Below are positions 23,167 to 34,803 of a stretch of 64,000 bases of DNA, in pieces. This DNA comes from Isoperla grammatica (Eukaryota; Arthropoda; Insecta; Plecoptera; Perlodidae): assembly GCA_945910005.1 (NCBI GenBank), contig OX246740.1:2666736-2730735 (forward strand), in the 5' to 3' direction. A program made the position numbers and the translations under genes. Position 1 is the first letter of the stretch; each line of letters opens with the position of its first letter. The notes beneath the pieces are model-generated. The model saw nothing but the letters and a program-made list of their open reading frames with translations. It did no database searches and had not been told where the DNA came from.

Positions 23167-26100
23167 GTAAGAACTTGCATTACGTATTAATTTTCATGCA
23201 TTTTATTTTTATTTCACATTTTTCCAGACAGGAGACGGAATAACGTGTTAAAATAAAAATAAAAGACAGGACAATTCAATCACTCGTAAAAAAGCAACTC
23301 TTCAATATAACTTCTTGGAATTGCACTTAAACACTTTTTTAAAATAAAGAATTACCAAAGTGACCACCAGAGACATAAAAACTATCCTACGTGAATGTAT
23401 TTATGAGCGTTTTAGACCATGTTATTTATCTTTTGTGAATTATGTTATTTTATAAATTGGTCAGAATTATTTTTTTTTAATTAACTCTGAATGATTGCAT
23501 TTTTCCTGTAATAAGTTAGTATTTCAATTGAAAGTCGGAAAGGAAGATATATGGCTATAACTGCCTCTCATCAGGAATGTATTATACAATTTAAATGGTA
23601 TAATGTTATCGAGGATAAGATGCGTCTTCTAAAACAACTTGCTAAATGGAAGGCCGGAACTCTTATTTTGTATCAGTTTTAGGGCTCGAACTCGTTGGTT
23701 GTTTAACTTCTTAGAACAAGAATAATTAATACATTCAAGTTTTTTAATATCAAAAGTGGGCTTACAACTTCGGTAAAAAGTGAACATTTGCGTTGTTTTT
23801 CAAGATACTAATTCACGTTAAATAAACAAAATGTTGAATACACACGAATACAAAAGTAACTTCATGCAGAGAATAATTATAGTAATAAACGTATTTAAAG
23901 GGGTATTCAGGCAAAATAGTTAAAATATCACACTTGTGATGAGAGGATCTGCAAAACACTTATGAACCAACGACGAATCTAATGGTGGGTGAATACAATG
24001 GGATATCAACCTCGGGGACTGTCGAGAGAGTTAGGGCCGGTTTTTCTATCAGTTTTTTAATCAGTGGCTGGGGTAACCAAGGCTTTTACCAACATTGTCA
24101 ATGTAAAATGTAGATGCAACCTAAACATATTAAAAAAAATTATTTTTTTTTAGTTCAAACTAATTTTGTAGGCCTATATGATAACAATTTTTAAAAAGCA
24201 CAACTCAGTTTTTGCTTGATAAATAGGAAATAAAATAGTGTATGTATATGTTTTCCTGGTTGGCTATTATTGCTTGAGATAAGTGTAGTCATTTGTCAAG
24301 CTTACAAAGATTTTAAATTATGCAACCTAAAAGAGGCCGTGGAAGTAGCTAACCAGCCCTTGGTAAATTGATGGTCCATCCAGTGTTTAGACAACAATGA
24401 TCTGTCCGTACCAAATTCTTTCAAATCACTGTTGAAAGGCGTGTTTTTTTACCTGAACAAAACACTATTGCATCATAATACACATGTTGACCAATATAAA
24501 TCATAGCTATTTATTAGTTTGTATATAAATAGTATGATATTGCTGATTTGAACTTTTATACAATGTGGTTTACATACGAATTTAAAGTCGCTGGAATAAG
24601 AATTCTATCAATTTGATAAGAGTAATTAGGAGACGTTTGATAATTGGTTACTAACAGTATCACAGCATTCTCAAGTTGGTAATAGCTCTGGTTGATCTAA
24701 TCACTGATTACGAAACTGATTGAAAAACCGGCCCTTAGATCAGTCGACCGCCTTTCCATACCCCGTGTAGGCCTACGCGGTGACGGTTTGGTTGGAGCGG
24801 GCCTCTGTCGGCGGGAACACTGTTCATTCAGAAAATAATTGATTACATCTTAATCTTAATCAATGACAATAGTTACATGTTGGCAAGAAGACGAAATTTT
24901 TTATTCATAACAAATACGTAGTAATTAATCTGCCAAACTCTGTCTGGTTGCTAAGGGATGAAAACCACCTATGCTAAAATAAGAGCAATCGTTCTTCTTT
25001 CTTTCATTGAGTGGAACACTCACCGAAACTAGTAACACAATATAGTTAGTTAATACTGTATTCTGTTTTTGGAGTTCGATTGACGATTAGATACAAGGCA
25101 ACAATTGCAATTGGCAATTACCTGCCATGTCACCCACTTTTCTTAGGAAAGATTACTCTTTTATGGCAAAAGCACTTCCCAACCTCATTAGAATAAGATG
25201 AAGTTATTAAAGGGTACCGGTACGTAACGGACATGTGTTAATAAAAATATTGGACTATACTCTGTTCCTTGTCAATTAAAATTATTATAAAACGACGCCA
25301 TATTTCGAGAGCTAATCAGCTCTCTTCAACAGGCAACCGTCAACTATACGTCCACTTGTGTAGTGGACGGTTGCTTGTTGAAGAGAGCTGATTAGCTCTC
25401 GAAATATTGCGACGTTTTATAAAAATTTTAATTGACAAGGAACAGTGTATAGTCCTATATCTGGAAAGGAATAATCAGGTGAAAAACTAGAAAACTACCA
25501 TTTGTATATGTCCACCCTCACATATGAAAAACATGACTAAAAGATACCATACTTTAAAAGCAGGCGGTTGAAAAATTAAAGAAAACGCGATTTTTTGGCT
25601 TGTTGCTACCAAGTAGCACCGAGCAACTCTTCTCATGATAATTTCCATATACAAAAAAATGTTACCTCGAGATAGTAAAACCACCGCTAAAATAGGGCAC
25701 TTATCAAAAGTCGATCAGGAAGTTTAATGTGCATCGTTTCTCTACCGATAACATGCTTCTTAGTACGAACGTGTACTTCTACAAAATGCCCTGCAATTAA
25801 TTTTATTGTGACTTGATGTGTAGAAAAGTTGCCATCTGTTTTGAGCGGCACTGTCCGCAGTCGCCGAGTGTTGTGGCTGGATTCGTATTACACAATGAGT
25901 GCTCTGTCTATCGGGAAGGCGCTAGCGAGCTCAGAACCGATACAGCTGTACTACGCTTTAGAAGAAAAATGCAGCAGAGCTGGCGAAGGGAATCTAGTAG
26001 AATAGCTAAATGTTCACTATTTTTTTCTTGCATTGAAGATATATCAATTTTATTTTACACATAACTGAATTTCATGCACTTATGACTCATTGGTGATTTT

Positions 26101-29100
26101 TTAGTTTTTCCCCTGACTATTCCTTTAATAACACATATGTACCTGTTCTACTAAGTTTCTGTTTTTTAGTACCAAACATGTCTGTCAGTAGGAGAGTGTT
26201 CTAATGCACTGTTTCAACAGGAGGGCGACCCGCCCAGCCGGGAATCGAGCGCCAAGCGGAGGTCAATAAGACGCGCGTCTGAGATGAGGGCGTCAAGGAA
26301 GGCTACCAGCCTCCTGGAGGACCTTGACGAGGTCAAACTGCTGGAGTTGAAAGAAGTACGATTCCATTCGACTTCTTTTTGGCCCAGAGTGTACCTGTAC
26401 TGATCATAAGAGGCGAGAAAATCAGTTTCCCACTCCTCCAAATCGTCCTCCCACTTGTCCCTTTCCTACATAGGCCTATCAACCCCCGACGTCATGTGAT
26501 CTAGTGGTCGAGTACGTCGATCAACATGTCATTCAAATAATCAAATCATATTCGACTTTATATGGCACTGTTTTTTCTCTTTGTCTTTGTTATTTATTTA
26601 TTTGCATGCATGTATAACAATTGTGATAGCGGTCAAACGGAGACCCCGATCAAGTTGAAATTAGGAACATCCTCATGAAAACTTCGATGTGGATTGAACG
26701 CTATTGTGGCAACATCGTGTTTGTATTTAGTTATATCATAAATATACGAAATAAGTTTTACAAAACAAAACGGTAGTTGGCTCGTTGGTCCAGTGGTTAG
26801 CATCCCTGCTTCCAATGCGGAAGGACCCACGTTCAAATCCCGGTTCAGGCAGAATTTTTTTAACCTCTATTAAGGAATCAGTTCCATTACTTCTTGTCGT
26901 AGGAATAAGTAAACGGTGACTTTGGAGCCGTCCTAGCAACGAAACACTCAATAAATTCAAAGTTGATCTGAATAGGCCTTGTTGATTCTGACATTTGTCC
27001 GCAGGTGTTCGCACTGTCCAATCACTGATTCATATTTTTCTTTTTTCACATATCGATCTTTGATTGGTTATCGCTCACTTGTCGATGGTGTTCGGGGCCT
27101 ACAGGGTTGGTTAAGTCGCTTTAAATTAAAGTCCCCCACTGAAAATCAGTTTCGTTACTGAGTGGGTAGACTCTTAATATTAATTTATTTATTATTTAAC
27201 AAAATGTGGGATAGGCGTATGGTAAATTTCCGTCCCGTCACAGGTTGATGAGAATCGCAGACTATGACGAGGGGGGGGGGCAATATGATCTCGCCGCCCC
27301 GCACCGCTCGTAGGACGGGTGACGCACCTCACACTCGGTCAAGGTCTTGTAGTTATAGTTACACGAAATTATAGCCCCCCCCCCCCCCCAAATAGAAAAA
27401 TAGCAACCACATAAAAATAATGAGTCACTCACTAATTTTAATTGGTACATTACAATTCATTTTGTAGACTTTAAATTTGAAAAATGTGTTAAATTTCACA
27501 AATGTCAGACTAGCTGAAGTTGAGAAAATTGTGTTTGTGATTTTGTTTGTTGAGGGCGCTTTAAAAGCAAATATTATTCGTGCATGATTTTATTTATCAA
27601 CAGCTTGTACATATTATTTATCATGGGTTCCATTGTAATGCTTCAGGCATTTAAACTGTTTGACATGGACCAAGACGGATTCATCAGCAGTACCGACTTG
27701 AAACACACGTTTGGAAGTCTTGGGAAGACGGATGTTAGTGATGAAGAGATACGACACATGTTGTCAGAGGTAAGTTACAATGTCACATAGGTAGAGCCAA
27801 AGATAATAAGATATACCCGGTAGAGCCCTACAGAAACGGTTTTATTTTCCCCCCAAATTTCGTTTTTCAAAATGTAAATTTCGAGTTTTGGCGGTGTTAA
27901 TTTTTTTTTATAAGGCGCGTAAACAGGAAAAAACGTTATATAATCAATTTAGGAATATCACTATAAAGACGAGTCTCATAGTACTTTCTATTTACTCCCT
28001 TTATATTTTTAATTTTTCTCCGCGTTTTTTTCTTAAACTAACACTGATTTTTTGGCGAATATTTCGTTATTTCGGTCGTATTTAGCGAAGGGCACAGATT
28101 TTTCGTGGATTTCGTGGTTAAAGCTCCACATCGCGTTATTTCGCGATTCAACTACCACGACGTCTCGTCTACAATTATCATTTTTAGGGGTATAACTACA
28201 GTTTTGTTTTATTTCGTAACAAGAATTTTACTTATGGTTCAGTTAATCAAAATACCGACGATTTCATGATCGAACCAATTTAAAATCAAATTATTTGCAT
28301 TTCGGTTCATTTATGGATGGGTAAAACTGGCAAAATAAACGAAATAATCACATCTAAAGGCCACTGACAATAGAGTTTGGTAACATTTTAAGGACATTTG
28401 ATCAAATTATGATGCTAAGCAGAAGCATTGGAAAAATCTTGTTTCAGTTATGGTCCGGATTGAACTGGTTAGGCATCTGTTGATTAAAAATTAATGTAAT
28501 GGTTCTGTTGTACATTCATGCTCGACTTTGCTGAAGTATCCCATCAAATCAAGTTGTGATTTCAGTGAGATTCCATGTAGGTCTATCTATAATAATTCTG
28601 ACAAGAAGTCTTTGATATTGTTCATTTTTTTCGTAAGGGGCCAAAATATTTTCGTAACATCAAAATTGCCATGGAACGAAAAAATATAGAATTATCAAAT
28701 TATGTTATTGGACAAACTTTAAAAACATACCCTCGGTGCAATGGCAATGCCATAAACCGAAGGGTTTTTCTAGGTAATATATTATATACTTACCTTATAT
28801 CACATGGACTGATGTTATCAATTTATCTCTTCAATTGCTGGTTTAAAAAACTTTCTAATTTCAAAGAGTAATACTATAATCCTATTTATGTGGATAATCC
28901 GTACTATGAGACGAAACGAGATAACATGTTGGGTCCATTATAGAAAGTGCATACAGTGAACACGTGTAGGCCTGCACATGGCGCATCTACGTAACAAATA
29001 AATACTGGAAATGCAATCAATATAGGTACTACCTACGCATTGTAGATATTATTAAAATATTATGAAATATGGCATGACACTGACTGCATATAGTATATTG

Positions 29101-32100
29101 ATTGATGTATGTTATTTATAGGCCTCTAATCCGTTGGACTTTGAAGCATTTGTGATGCTCCTGGGCTTTAGAACGATATCTTTGGATCCAGAAGAAATCC
29201 TACTGGATGCGTTGGGGAAATGGGATAAAAACAACTCTGGTCTAATTGACGAAGAAAAGTAAGTTTAGGTTGCCTTCATTATTCTTTATCGATGTCGATG
29301 TATGCATAAGGAAGAGAAAACGTGTTTCGCTAAAATACTCTACGTCATTGTTGACTTACGTGATTGGATTATGAGTTTAATTATGTTTTTGCCAGCATAG
29401 TGGCCCTCGTTAATTAGATGTGGTTTGGTGAACCACCGGTAACTACGGTCAGGCTCGAATCGTGAATTGAGTACGCATGTCCAGCGGCGTTTCTGGTGTA
29501 TTCAGAATCACAATAATGGGGGGGGGGGGAGACGAATACAGGTACAGGACTCTGCCTGTTAACATGTTTCAGAATTGGACACTTGCTTAGAACTAGGGAT
29601 GACATCGGGTACCCGGGTAGCCCGGGTTGTAGCGGACCCCGTCCCTCTACCCCCTGGCACGCGTCTAGGGTCTATAACTGCTACTTGCAAGTCAGCTACG
29701 AGGGTAATCGAGAGAGGAGACTACCACAAGAATCTTGTTTCCTTAGTCAAGCTTCGGTACGATTTTGTTTATCGGATGTGTGTGTGTGATAGAGAGTGGG
29801 AGCGCTCGCGGCAGACCAGTTAAGGTTGGCTCACGTCCAGCAGGCCCTCTGTATGTGTATGTTTTCGAGAGTGGGAGCGCTCGCAGCAGACCAGTTAAGG
29901 TTGGCTCACGTCCAGCAGGCCCTCTGTATGTGTATGTTTTCGAGAGTGGGAGCGCTCGCAGCAGACCACTTAAGGTTGGCTCACGTCCAGCAGGTCCTCT
30001 GTATGTGTATGTTTTCGAGAGTGGGAGCGCCCTCTGTATGGTTGTGTATGTCAGAGAGTGGGAGCACTCGCAGCAGACCAGTTAAGGTTGGCTCACGTCC
30101 AGCAGGCTCTCTGTGTGTGTTTACCTGTGTGTGTATGTAAATGATAGTGTGTGGTGTCAAATCTACCTAACACTTGGAAACGAAATGAATTCGGAGACCG
30201 AAAAAATATCAAACACTTATTTATGTTGGTAAAATTATATTTATCAAAGCACTCGGTATTTTAACACTGAAAATATACTAAGTCCGTAGACCAGTAAAAA
30301 TATATATTAACACTTGGTAAAGAAAAGTTTGGCAATACGCAAAAATATTCTATGTGTTAGCTGTACGATTATTCGAAAGGTCCCTATGTGAGCTCTCTAC
30401 GATGCGAGCTCGGACTGATAGCTTTATCACGGTACGTTGTGGGGCTGTTTGTCAAACGAGACTCGGACTTGAATACCGCGAACACCGTGCTCTCCAGGGC
30501 AGCTGTGTAGCGAACTCTCCTGTGTTGTCACTGCTGCGCCTCGAAGTCCTACACAGTCATGGGGCGGGAGCTCCTCGTGTGCTGGTGGAAGTAATCCAAT
30601 GGTGGTATCCGCGGTACTGATTTAAATGGGCCGCGTTACGAGATTATATAGGCACCGGTGGGGATGGAAAAAATTACTTCCATCTACTGGTGGTAGTGGT
30701 GGGGGTTGCGCATGCGCATTTCGGGTCTTTCTGTCGTCTGCACACAGCTGATGTACAGGTGTGCCGACCTAGGGGTTTACGTATTGCCAAATTTACAAAA
30801 ATAAAAACTCCAAGTAGGGGGTAGTTTCGAGAGAGTTCGATGAACACTGCTAAAACTGACCCCTGTTTACTTTCACTTAAAACTAACATGGAATGATCAC
30901 TACATATTTAAAACAGAAACTACATGCGCTAAATGCTTTATATGTTCAGCATTGGATTTTACTTAATACAACTTGAAATATATTTCGTCACCGTCGCCAA
31001 TGCACGGCCATATGAATATTATTTATTAACTAAACATTTAAACAGAATAAAGATCTCCTACCTTCTATAAATGATCGGGAAAGTGGATGTTTCATCACAC
31101 GACCCTTTAACACTGCTGACATTGACTTATAATAATATAAATAAATAATTTACCTTGTGCGAAGAAGGTGACAGCTACCTGGATGTGAGATCAACACCAC
31201 AATACAGTGCTGCCCCCTACCCTGAGTTGGCCGAAATGTTTTCGCGCCTTATTTGAACAGTAACGCCTGAGCAGGGGCGTTACAGGGTACCCGGCTCCAA
31301 AGTATTACCCGGAGCCGTTTTTCGGGTCCGGGTAATTATTAGTCCGTTTCTAGGCTATATTTACGCGCCAGTATTGCTGCGGTCGATTCCGGTGGAGCCA
31401 GCAGGTATGGCAGGCGCCTACCCTTCCACAACACGTCACCCGGCGGGGAACAGAACAGACGCGAACCGACTTGCATTCGTTACTGTTTGTTCATTGTTTA
31501 ACATTCTGGTGAACATTCTGGCTAACACTTGTTCTATTACAATTTTTTTACTTGAAATAGCATGTTTTATGTACGTGCTTCAGTTGTGTATTGTGAAATG
31601 TTTTTTTTACTCGACGTGATAACTGCAGACGTATTCCAAGGGGCTATTCGAGCAGGCGGCATGCATGTCATTCGTCCCTCGTCTTCGCGCCCCGCGCCCT
31701 TCACAAGGCCTAGCGACGACCTTCAAATCAAGCTTTCACATCGAAAAATACGTTCTCAGGATCCGGGTACCCGGGTAATATCAGAGCTGGAACCGGTTCT
31801 GAATTTTAGTACCCGATGTCATCCCTACTTAGAACAGCATTGCTTCCTCCAGCCCACAACCATAGATTGTACTTCTTAATCATTTGGTCCTCCTCTAGCT
31901 CACTACTTATTTTTATATGGCAGAGAGGTTAAACCACATTATTCACACCTCATGGATATGCCACTGTGATATTACCCACTCATCGTCTCGATTAGTATCA
32001 TAAACAAACTATGAGACAAAGCCAAAATACAACATCTTTGTATATAAGAAATGCTGGTACAAAGAACTGTGTGCAGTTTCCCCACTCTCATACTGACTTC

Positions 32101-33351
32101 ACATCTTGATCTAAGCACAGAATTATGTCCGTTTCACACTCGGTGATGCAATGCACATCATCAGGTTGCTGGCATTCGTTCATACATTAGGAAATGCAGA
32201 TTCTGTTGTTTGTATGTTTAGCATGGTTTCTTTTCAACCATTCTCATTAAAGTCAAAAGCTTCAACCAACCACTTCCAGTTCTTCACAATAATTTCATAA
32301 CTTCTTTGCTTTGAATGTTCTTTTACGATATGACAATGACAGATATCAGGAATCTTCTTGAAGTTTACGTTCAGGCTATTTTATGTGCATACTAAAAATA
32401 ATCTAGGATTTGTGTTTGATTTGAAAGCATAGTATTAATAGAATGTTGTTCATTTCAGAATCAAACATGATTTGATGACTTGGGGTGACAAATTTACATC
32501 AGCTGAAGTAAGTTAACATAGATATTAATTATAATTTTATACGGTGGGACAGGACACCCATTCGAAACTGGCTGTGGTTCATAATGAGATTCAAAAATAC
32601 TAACTGCATATATTTTAAACTTCCTGCAAATTGCTGCTAAATACAACTATGTTATCTTTTGAGTTTGTAGGCTGTAGCAGTAGTCTGATATATAAACCCA
32701 AGGTATGTCACATTTTACCACAACCACTGATTCAAAACAAGTCTAAGCCAAAAACTATAGAGTCAAATTGATGTTGTATGTATCCAAATTTGGAGCACAA
32801 ATTATAAGTTCCAATATGTTTTGGAAGTTACGTAGGCCTACAGTACATACTTTGTCACTTATTTTTAGTTTCAGTTGGCAGTCACTGTTAGTCACTACGT
32901 TTATCAAGCGGACTAAGCTTGCACTTGACGGTGCAAGCCGAGTTTAGTGCGCATCGAGTTCGTAAACACCTCAGCTCGAGCTTATTTCAGTTCTGTTAAG
33001 AAGCCGATCCAGCCCGGCTTAATAGGACTAGGGATAGGGTCTAATAGGACGAGTCCGGATTGAAGTATGCTTGCTAAACGGGTTCCGAACTCGGTGCGTA
33101 CTGAAGTCAGTCCGAACCCAGTCCGCTTGATAAAGGTAGTGATTGTTTGGAGCTTTGCTCTTTTCTGGCCACCCCAATACAAAATTAAAATATTAACAGA
33201 TTCCGATCAACAGGTTGACATTGCTTTGGAAGACGCCCCAACGTTCGTCAACAACGGCCATTACATGATCGACTACGTCAAGTTCTGCAAACTGCTCTGT
33301 GGTCTAAGGAAGAAGACCAGAGACATCACCATTGAAGACTTTATGACGTAG
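23122..33351 (+). CDS. divergent myosin regulatory light chain-like protein, 6 coding exons, 208 aa
   Basis: EF-hand protein of the regulatory light chain family. Exons 23122-23166, 26221-26355, 27647-27769, 29122-29258, 32459-32507 and 33214-33351 join in one frame to TAG. The N-terminal tail is basic with RRAS (Ser35; PKA-like) and RKATS (Thr44/Ser45; MLCK-like). LELKEAFKLFD leads into EF loop 1 DMDQDGFISSTD (Asp at 1, 3, 5 and 12). FGSLGKTDVSDEEIRHMLSE follows, then a weaker third loop DKNNSGLIDEEK, then IKHDLMTWGDKF, which mirrors LRHALMTWGDKF of Mlc2. The NVF-type hydrophobic patch after the phosphosite is absent. Two introns (after KE at phase 0; inside the Lys/Asn codon at phase 2) match Mlc2, supporting tandem duplication. 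An in-frame upstream ATG at 22993 could add 43 residues; MADTE is preferred for similarity to the family. Whether it binds myosin is inferred, not shown. Confidence 0.87.
24034..24734. mobile_element. PIF/Harbinger-like MITE in intron 1
   Basis: Starts GGGCCGGTTTTTCTATCAGT and its right end is the near-complement ACTGATTGAAAAACCGGCCC. It is flanked on both sides by TTA (24031-24033, 24735-24737), the 3-bp duplication typical of PIF/Harbinger. The subterminal taatcagtg motif is also mirrored. No transposase. Confidence 0.8.
25246..25459. repeat. near-perfect 214-bp palindrome in intron 1
   Basis: The left arm (ggactatac...tccttgtcaattaaaa...gagagctaatcagctctc...caaccgtc) is the inverse of the right arm (gacggttgc...gagagctgattagctctc...ttttaattgacaaggaaca...gtatagtcc), with a short centre near 25353. 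Each arm holds gctgattagctctcgaaat and, a few bases on, cgacgttttata, which resembles a Penelope-like tail. Confidence 0.9.
26221..26355 (+). CDS. light-chain-like coding exon 2
   Basis: 45 codons between tttcaacag and gtacga, phase 0 at both ends. Encodes the phosphosite region RRASEMRASRKATSLL and the start of helix A, LLELKE. Its 3' boundary equals the exon 2 boundary of Mlc2. Confidence 0.92.
26625..26712 (-). repeat. diverged fragment of dispersed repeat family 'gcgagcg'
   Basis: gatagcggtcaaacgg, cccgatcaagttgaaatt and cgatgtggattgaa match the copy at 59215-60000 with many changes. Confidence 0.6.
26768..26945 (+). mobile_element. tRNA-derived SINE in intron 2
   Basis: gttggctcgttggtccagtg (A box region) and cacgttcaaatcccgg (B box) are at tRNA spacing, with cttccaatgcggaag between (5-base loop, not functional). 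A body of about 100 bases ending near gagccgtcct follows, similar to ggccgtcct in the 15660 copy. Confidence 0.65.
27131..27195. repeat. short dispersed repeat (second copy near 22515-22580)
   Basis: cccccactgaaaatcagtttcgttactgagtgggtagact and the following aatttatttatt match the sequence near 22515 with few differences. G/C homopolymer runs lie nearby in both places. Confidence 0.75.
27647..27769 (+). CDS. light-chain-like coding exon 3
   Basis: 41 codons between gcttcag and gtaagt, phase 0. Encodes AFKLFDMDQDGFISSTD and the linker to HMLSE. Mlc2 has no intron at this 3' boundary. Confidence 0.95.
27770..29121 (+). other. light-chain-like intron 3, nothing recognised
   Basis: AT-rich intron from gtaagt to ttatag. 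No gene or defined repeat could be delimited. Confidence 0.5.
29122..29258 (+). CDS. light-chain-like coding exon 4
   Basis: 45 codons plus two bases between ttatag and gtaagt. Encodes ASNPLDFEAFVMLLGF and the third EF region DKNNSGLIDEEK. Leaves at phase 2, exactly as Mlc2 exon 4. Confidence 0.95.
29594..31827. mobile_element. hAT-like element (2.2 kb) in intron 4
   Basis: Ends TAGGGATGACATCGGGTA and its exact complement TACCCGATGTCATCCCTA form perfect 18-bp inverted repeats. Flanks cttagaac at 29586-29593 and 31828-31835 are a perfect 8-bp target duplication. Subterminal cgggtacccggg is also mirrored. No transposase is readable, so the copy is non-autonomous. It contains the 75-bp tandem array and it splits an older repeat whose relative lies near 22270-22350. 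Confidence 0.93.
29792..30115. repeat. 75-bp tandem repeats inside the hAT-like element
   Basis: Units start gagagtgggagcgctcgcag at 29792, 29867, 29942 and 30017; the fourth is shortened to about 37 bases, and a fifth starts at 30054. As 75 is a multiple of three, two frames stay open for over 100 codons. I take these as repeat artefacts. Confidence 0.93.
32459..32507 (+). CDS. light-chain-like coding exon 5
   Basis: 49 bases between catttcag and gtaagt. Completes a Lys codon and gives IKHDLMTWGDKFTSAE, the counterpart of the Mlc2 exon 5 start. Confidence 0.93.
32898..33136. mobile_element. Tc1/mariner-like MITE before the last exon
   Basis: CGTTTATCAAGCGGACT at the left and AGTCCGCTTGATAAAGG at the right are inverted repeats with one mismatch, each flanked by TA. 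The interior repeats gagtt/cggact words. The 239-bp element ends 77 bases before the final exon. Confidence 0.65.
33214..33351 (+). CDS. light-chain-like coding exon 6
   Basis: 45 codons and TAG after cgatcaacag. Encodes VDIALEDAPTFVNNG, then IDYVKFCKLLCG and the C-terminus ending DITIEDFMT. The fourth EF position has lost its ligands, as usual in this family. Confidence 0.93.
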   Translation, partial: VDIALEDAPTFVNNGHYMIDYVKFCKLLCGLRKKTRDITIEDFMT

Positions 33352-33795
33352 CTCACGCATCCTGTATGGCAAACCGGCTTTCTGCTTTGCAACACTTTAG
33401 GATATCAGAATGGTTTCTCAATATTTAATGATCCCAATCGGTGGCGGAACCAGATACGTCTTACACTCTCATATGCTGTAGAATCAATTGTACAAGCGAA
33501 ACATGTTTTCTTAACATAGTCCTTAAGGAATAGCGATGCACCTATGAAGTGGTGAGGGAGGGGGGGGGGGGACCCACCGTTGTTTCACAATTTAATCAAT
33601 TTCACTTTAAAATTTAAATTCATACAGTTAGGCCTAGAATAAATTGTGCTGTGTTTAGTAAACGTTGCAGTGACACAGTTTCCTACATAATTATATCTTA
33701 CTAAGCCTACACTTTTGGAGACAAAAACGTTTTTCCTTTGGAGATTTATCCATGTGAAACTGTAAAATCATGAAATTAAAATTATTCATAAAGAT

Positions 33796-33801
33796 AATAA
33801 A
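33796..33801 (+). terminator. possible poly(A) signal of the light-chain-like gene
   Basis: AATAAA about 445 bases past the stop codon. Another AATAAA lies at 33973-33978 after a T-run. Confidence 0.4.
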
Positions 33802-34211
33802 AACAATAATAATACAAAAACAGTGTTGATATTGAATGGAGAATGGTATTTCAAGAGAGCCGTCTCTCGATAAATTGTGATTTAATTATTAAACTATGTT
33901 TTTGGCAGTTTTTTTTTTTTTTTTTTAATAATGCATATTGGTCACTTTGTATTAATTTTCTAAAATGAAGCCAATAAAGCTTATTTCATTGCTAGCAGTA
34001 ACCTTTTGGAATTTAATAGGAACCTGTAAATCATTTTCCATCACCGCGTATACCAAAGACAGAAAGCGAGCTAAGTGACGGCAACTTGAGTTAGCTTTCT
34101 ATTGTATATCACTGTCATACAAAGCAATCTATTGCAAGGCGACTTGAAACTGGCCTCGCAGCCAGCTGTAACAACAACAACAACAACAACGACGACGATG
34201 ATGACAACAAC

Positions 34212-34481
34212 ATTCTTTGGCTCACAATCAGTGAACCTCTAGACTGGTCCCCTCATGTCCAATCCATTGCTCCCCGTCTCCCGAGTGGATGTTACATGCT
34301 TCGCAAGCTCAAGATGATCGTGAACCTGTCCACACTTCTGCTAGTTTATCATGCCTTCATACACTCCATCATTTCCAATGGCATCCTCTTCTGGGGCTCA
34401 TCTCCACAAGCGAAGCGTATTTTTACTATTCAAAAACGTGCCGTTAGAATCATTGCAGAAATATCCCGAAGGCAATTATAA
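34212..34481 (+). pseudogene. LINE ORF2 C-terminal fragment
   Basis: An open frame reads LWLTISEPLDWSPHVQSI, then MLRKLKMIVNLSTLLLVYHA, IISNGILFWGSSPQAKRIF and IQKRAVRIIAEISRR. This is the conserved region after the reverse-transcriptase domain of Jockey/CR1-like non-LTR retrotransposons. It lacks the catalytic part and is cut at both sides: a dead fragment. Confidence 0.88.
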
Positions 34482-34803
34482 AGGTAATTATAATCATTGT
34501 GGTTCAAGGTCAACACTCCCCCTAACCTTTTGAACGTCTTTAACTAAAAGCCACGTATTCATCCAAGGATTCATACTGACGTTCAAACTGGTTTTAGGGT
34601 TTTTCATGTACAGTACTTACGTACGCCATATTGCCATATTTAACGTGATTCACATGTCAAAATGATGTATTTTAAAAATGGAAATTAACTATAAAAAAAA
34701 CATACTACTGAATTTAGCTTTCAGATAAATAATCAAATCATGTGTAGGCCTATGAACTACGTACTAACATAATCAATCTTGCAAAGGAATACACACAAAA
34801 AGT

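Noticed and set aside
26768..26850. tRNA gene
   Set aside because: A and B boxes are present, but the anticodon loop has only 5 bases and the acceptor stem does not pair; called a SINE head.
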